Shown here piece after piece: positions 62,372-64,000 of a stretch of DNA of 64,000 nucleotides. The number at the start of each line of letters is the position of its first letter. Positions within the stretch are counted from its first letter, which is position 1. The stretch is from NCBI RefSeq assembly GCF_021310995.1, contig NZ_CP054150.1, positions 1,860,001 through 1,924,000 of the forward strand, in the 5' to 3' direction. The notes below the pieces were generated by a model. It did not search any database and had not been told where the DNA came from. It saw nothing but the letters and a program-made list of their open reading frames with translations. The position numbers and the translations under genes were made by a program. This DNA comes from Agrobacterium vaccinii. Lineage in GTDB: Bacteria > Pseudomonadota > Alphaproteobacteria > Rhizobiales > Rhizobiaceae.

Positions 62372-63637
62372 TCACCCCTCGTCCTTCAACGTTTCCTTCT
62401 GCGTGATCAGCCGGGCGCTGTGCTGTCCGCTGAGGTAGATCCACAGCCAGCTCCACGCCACCGCCAACCGCGAGCGGGTGCCGATGAGAAAGTAGATGTG
62501 GGCGAGGCCCCATATCCACCATGCCAGCACCCCTTTCAGCTTGATCCTTCCGAAGTCGGCCACGGCAGCGCTTCTGCCGATGGTGGCGAGATTGCCCTGA
62601 TGGCGGTAGCGGAATGCGGCGGGCTCTGTCGTGCCATTCAACCGGGCCTTGATGACCTCGGCGACGAAAGCACCCTGCTGTTTTGCGGCGGGGGCAACGC
62701 CGGGCACCGGCTTGCCATCCGCCTGCATCACAGATGCGGTATCGCCGATGACGAAGATATCGGGATCGCCTTCGATGCTCAACTGCGGCCCGACCGTGGC
62801 GCGCCCTGCTCTGTCGGCCTTCACATCGAGCCACTGTGCGGCGGGGGAAGCCTGCACGCCTGCGGCCCAGATAATGGTGCGGGCGGGGATGAATTCGTCG
62901 CCGATCTTGAACCCGTCTTCCGTGCAGGACGATACCGGCGTGCCCAGCACGACCTCTACACCCAGATGCTCCAACGCCCGCTTGCTGTAGGCCGAGAGAT
63001 CTTCGGTAAAGGCAGCAAGAACACGCGGGCCTGCTTCTACCAGCATCACCCGCGCCTTGCGCGTATCGACATTGCGAAACTCTGGCGGCAGAACCTTGTG
63101 GGCAAGGTCTGCAATCATGCCAGCCATTTCCACGCCCGTCGGCCCGGCACCGATGACGGCAAAGGTCAGTTGCGCCTGACGCTCTTCTTCCGTCTTGGCG
63201 AGTTCCGCCCGCTCGAACGCCAGCAGCAGGCGGCGACGGATGGTGGTCGCGTCTTCCAGCGTCTTGAGGCCGGGCGCGTGTTTTTCCCAAGCATCGTTGC
63301 CGAAATAGGCATGCCGCGCGCCGGTGGCGAGCACCAGAGTGTCGAAGGCGACGGTGTCGCCGGACTTTAGAATGACGGTGCGATTTTGCCGGTCTATATC
63401 GCCGACCTCGGATAGCAGCGTGGTGACCTCAGGCCTGTTCTTGTAAAGACGGCGGATCGGCCAGGCGATTTCGGATGTCGCCAGCGCGGTCGTGGCGACC
63501 TGATACAATAGCGGTTGAAACAAATGATGGTTGCGACGGTCGATCAGCGTAATGCGAACCGGTGCGCCTTTCAGTCCATGAACGACCTGCAATCCGCCGA
63601 AGCCTCCCCCAACGACGACAACGTGATGCTCCTGCAT
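62372..63637 (-). CDS. ndh: Type II NADH dehydrogenase-like NAD(P)/FAD oxidoreductase
   Basis: A 421-residue flavoprotein that oxidises NADH and passes electrons to quinone without pumping protons. It has the FAD fold start HHVVVVGGGFGGLQVVHGLK, the FQPLLYQVATTAL stretch, TLVLATGARHAYFG, NAD fold FAVIGAGPTGVEMAGMIADL, FVIGDTASV, and the C-terminal membrane-binding helix with WWIWGLAHIYFLIGTRSRLA. The Met at 63637 has AAGGG upstream; the longer frame is not used. Confidence 0.93.
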   Translation of the reverse strand: MQEHHVVVVGGGFGGLQVVHGLKGAPVRITLIDRRNHHLFQPLLYQVATTALATSEIAWPIRRLYKNRPEVTTLLSEVGDIDRQNRTVILKSGDTVAFDTLVLATGARHAYFGNDAWEKHAPGLKTLEDATTIRRRLLLAFERAELAKTEEERQAQLTFAVIGAGPTGVEMAGMIADLAHKVLPPEFRNVDTRKARVMLVEAGPRVLAAFTEDLSAYSKRALEHLGVEVVLGTPVSSCTEDGFKIGDEFIPARTIIWAAGVQASPAAQWLDVKADRAGRATVGPQLSIEGDPDIFVIGDTASVMQADGKPVPGVAPAAKQQGAFVAEVIKARLNGTTEPAAFRYRHQGNLATIGRSAAVADFGRIKLKGVLAWWIWGLAHIYFLIGTRSRLAVAWSWLWIYLSGQHSARLITQKETLKDEG

Positions 63638-63728
63638 AAAATCTGCCCTTCTCAAATTGATAAGCCGCACACCCCTGTACCTCTCGGAGAGTGCGCGGCT
63701 TCAATATAAAGGCAAAAATTGACGATAG

Positions 63729-64000
63729 TTATGAAATAGACTGACCGCAGGCGCGGCAAAATCGCCGTACCGTTTCCGCCATTCCAAACTCCAGCGCATC
63801 GGCGGTCAGGCCGTGACCGATGGAAACTTCGGCAAGGTAGGGAATGCGCTGAACGAGCGGCGGCAGGTTGGCAACGGTGAGATCGTGACCCGCATTGACC
63901 TCCAATCCCAGCGCATGGGCAAAATCAGCCGTCGCGCCCAGCTTTTCGAGCCAGATACGGCCCTGCTCTTCATTGTCGAAACAGCCGCCGTAGGGGCCCG
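63729..64000 (-). CDS. pdxJ: Pyridoxine 5'-phosphate synthase, C-terminal part (runs off the right edge)
   Basis: The last 90 codons of PdxJ on the minus strand: [60 protein letters not shown] and the ending [18 protein letters not shown] and the C-terminal helix are typical of PdxJ, which makes vitamin B6 by joining deoxyxylulose-5-phosphate and 3-amino-1-hydroxyacetone-1-phosphate. The N-terminal part lies beyond 64000. Confidence 0.92.
   Translation of the reverse strand, partial: GPYGGCFDNEEQGRIWLEKLGATADFAHALGLEVNAGHDLTVANLPPLVQRIPYLAEVSIGHGLTADALEFGMAETVRRFCRACGQSIS

Overview
The window looks like a chromosomal segment of an alphaproteobacterium of the Rhizobiaceae, most likely the Agrobacterium/Rhizobium group. 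The basis is a phosphatidylcholine synthase, a DUF982 protein, a SUF operon in the order sufB-sufC-sufD-sufS-sufT-sufA behind an IscS/NifS-like gene, a glmU-glmS pair, orphan T6SS vgrG-DUF2169-PAAR genes, and families of short intergenic palindromes. This assignment is an inference from gene content; no database was searched.

Layout. (1) 1-15.9 kb is ordinary housekeeping DNA: glmS (partial) and glmU; a nucleoside-type ABC importer (BMP binding protein, two permeases, double ATPase); pcs; a UbiH-family hydroxylase; an AEC carrier; CcdA; tRNA-Lys; a lipoprotein M15-like peptidase; gloA; a double cold-shock-domain protein followed by a DUF192 protein; a BON protein and a DUF982 protein. (2) About 16-43.9 kb is accessory DNA with many strand switches, small unknown genes, lower G+C stretches and broken genes. 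It holds a SetA-like MFS transporter, a tandem pair of unknown membrane-anchored proteins (one with an amber codon in place of Trp), an Hsp70/J-like pair, a DUF1963 protein, a serine resolvase, a frameshifted LuxR regulator, and an orphan T6SS module. That module runs vgrG, DUF2169 adaptor, DUF4150/PAAR-like protein with a C-terminal AHH nuclease, then three diverged beta-propeller-like paralogues (candidate immunity array) and debris of a small companion gene. An AP2-like DNA-binding protein, an integrase scrap, more unknown genes and a divergent Phd/VapC toxin-antitoxin pair follow. The region ends at a tRNA-Arg gene. (3) 44-52.3 kb returns to core-like genes: a complex I accessory subunit, tRNA-Pro, a chemotaxis receptor with a CheR-type tether, a MacA/MacB-like tripartite export set, a Gre-domain protein and a MYG1-family protein. 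(4) 52.3-64 kb has an IS4-family element inserted into an intergenic palindrome, the whole suf operon (with a GIY-YIG gene wedged between sufB and sufC and flanked by inverted palindromes), an IscS-like desulfurase, an alpha/beta hydrolase, a type II NADH dehydrogenase and the end of pdxJ.

How it works together. The suf genes with the upstream desulfurase make an iron-sulfur assembly line: sulfur from SufS/IscS-like enzymes, the SufBCD scaffold, and SufA/SufT for delivery. The vgrG module has everything needed to load one effector on a VgrG tip (adaptor plus PAAR-like nuclease) but no T6SS structural genes, so it must depend on an apparatus encoded elsewhere. The three tandem propeller-like genes directly behind the nuclease are the most interesting feature: they look like an expanding and decaying immunity-type array. 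The accessory region shows at least five independent gene disruptions, which suggests repeated gain and loss of interbacterial-competition or mobile genes.
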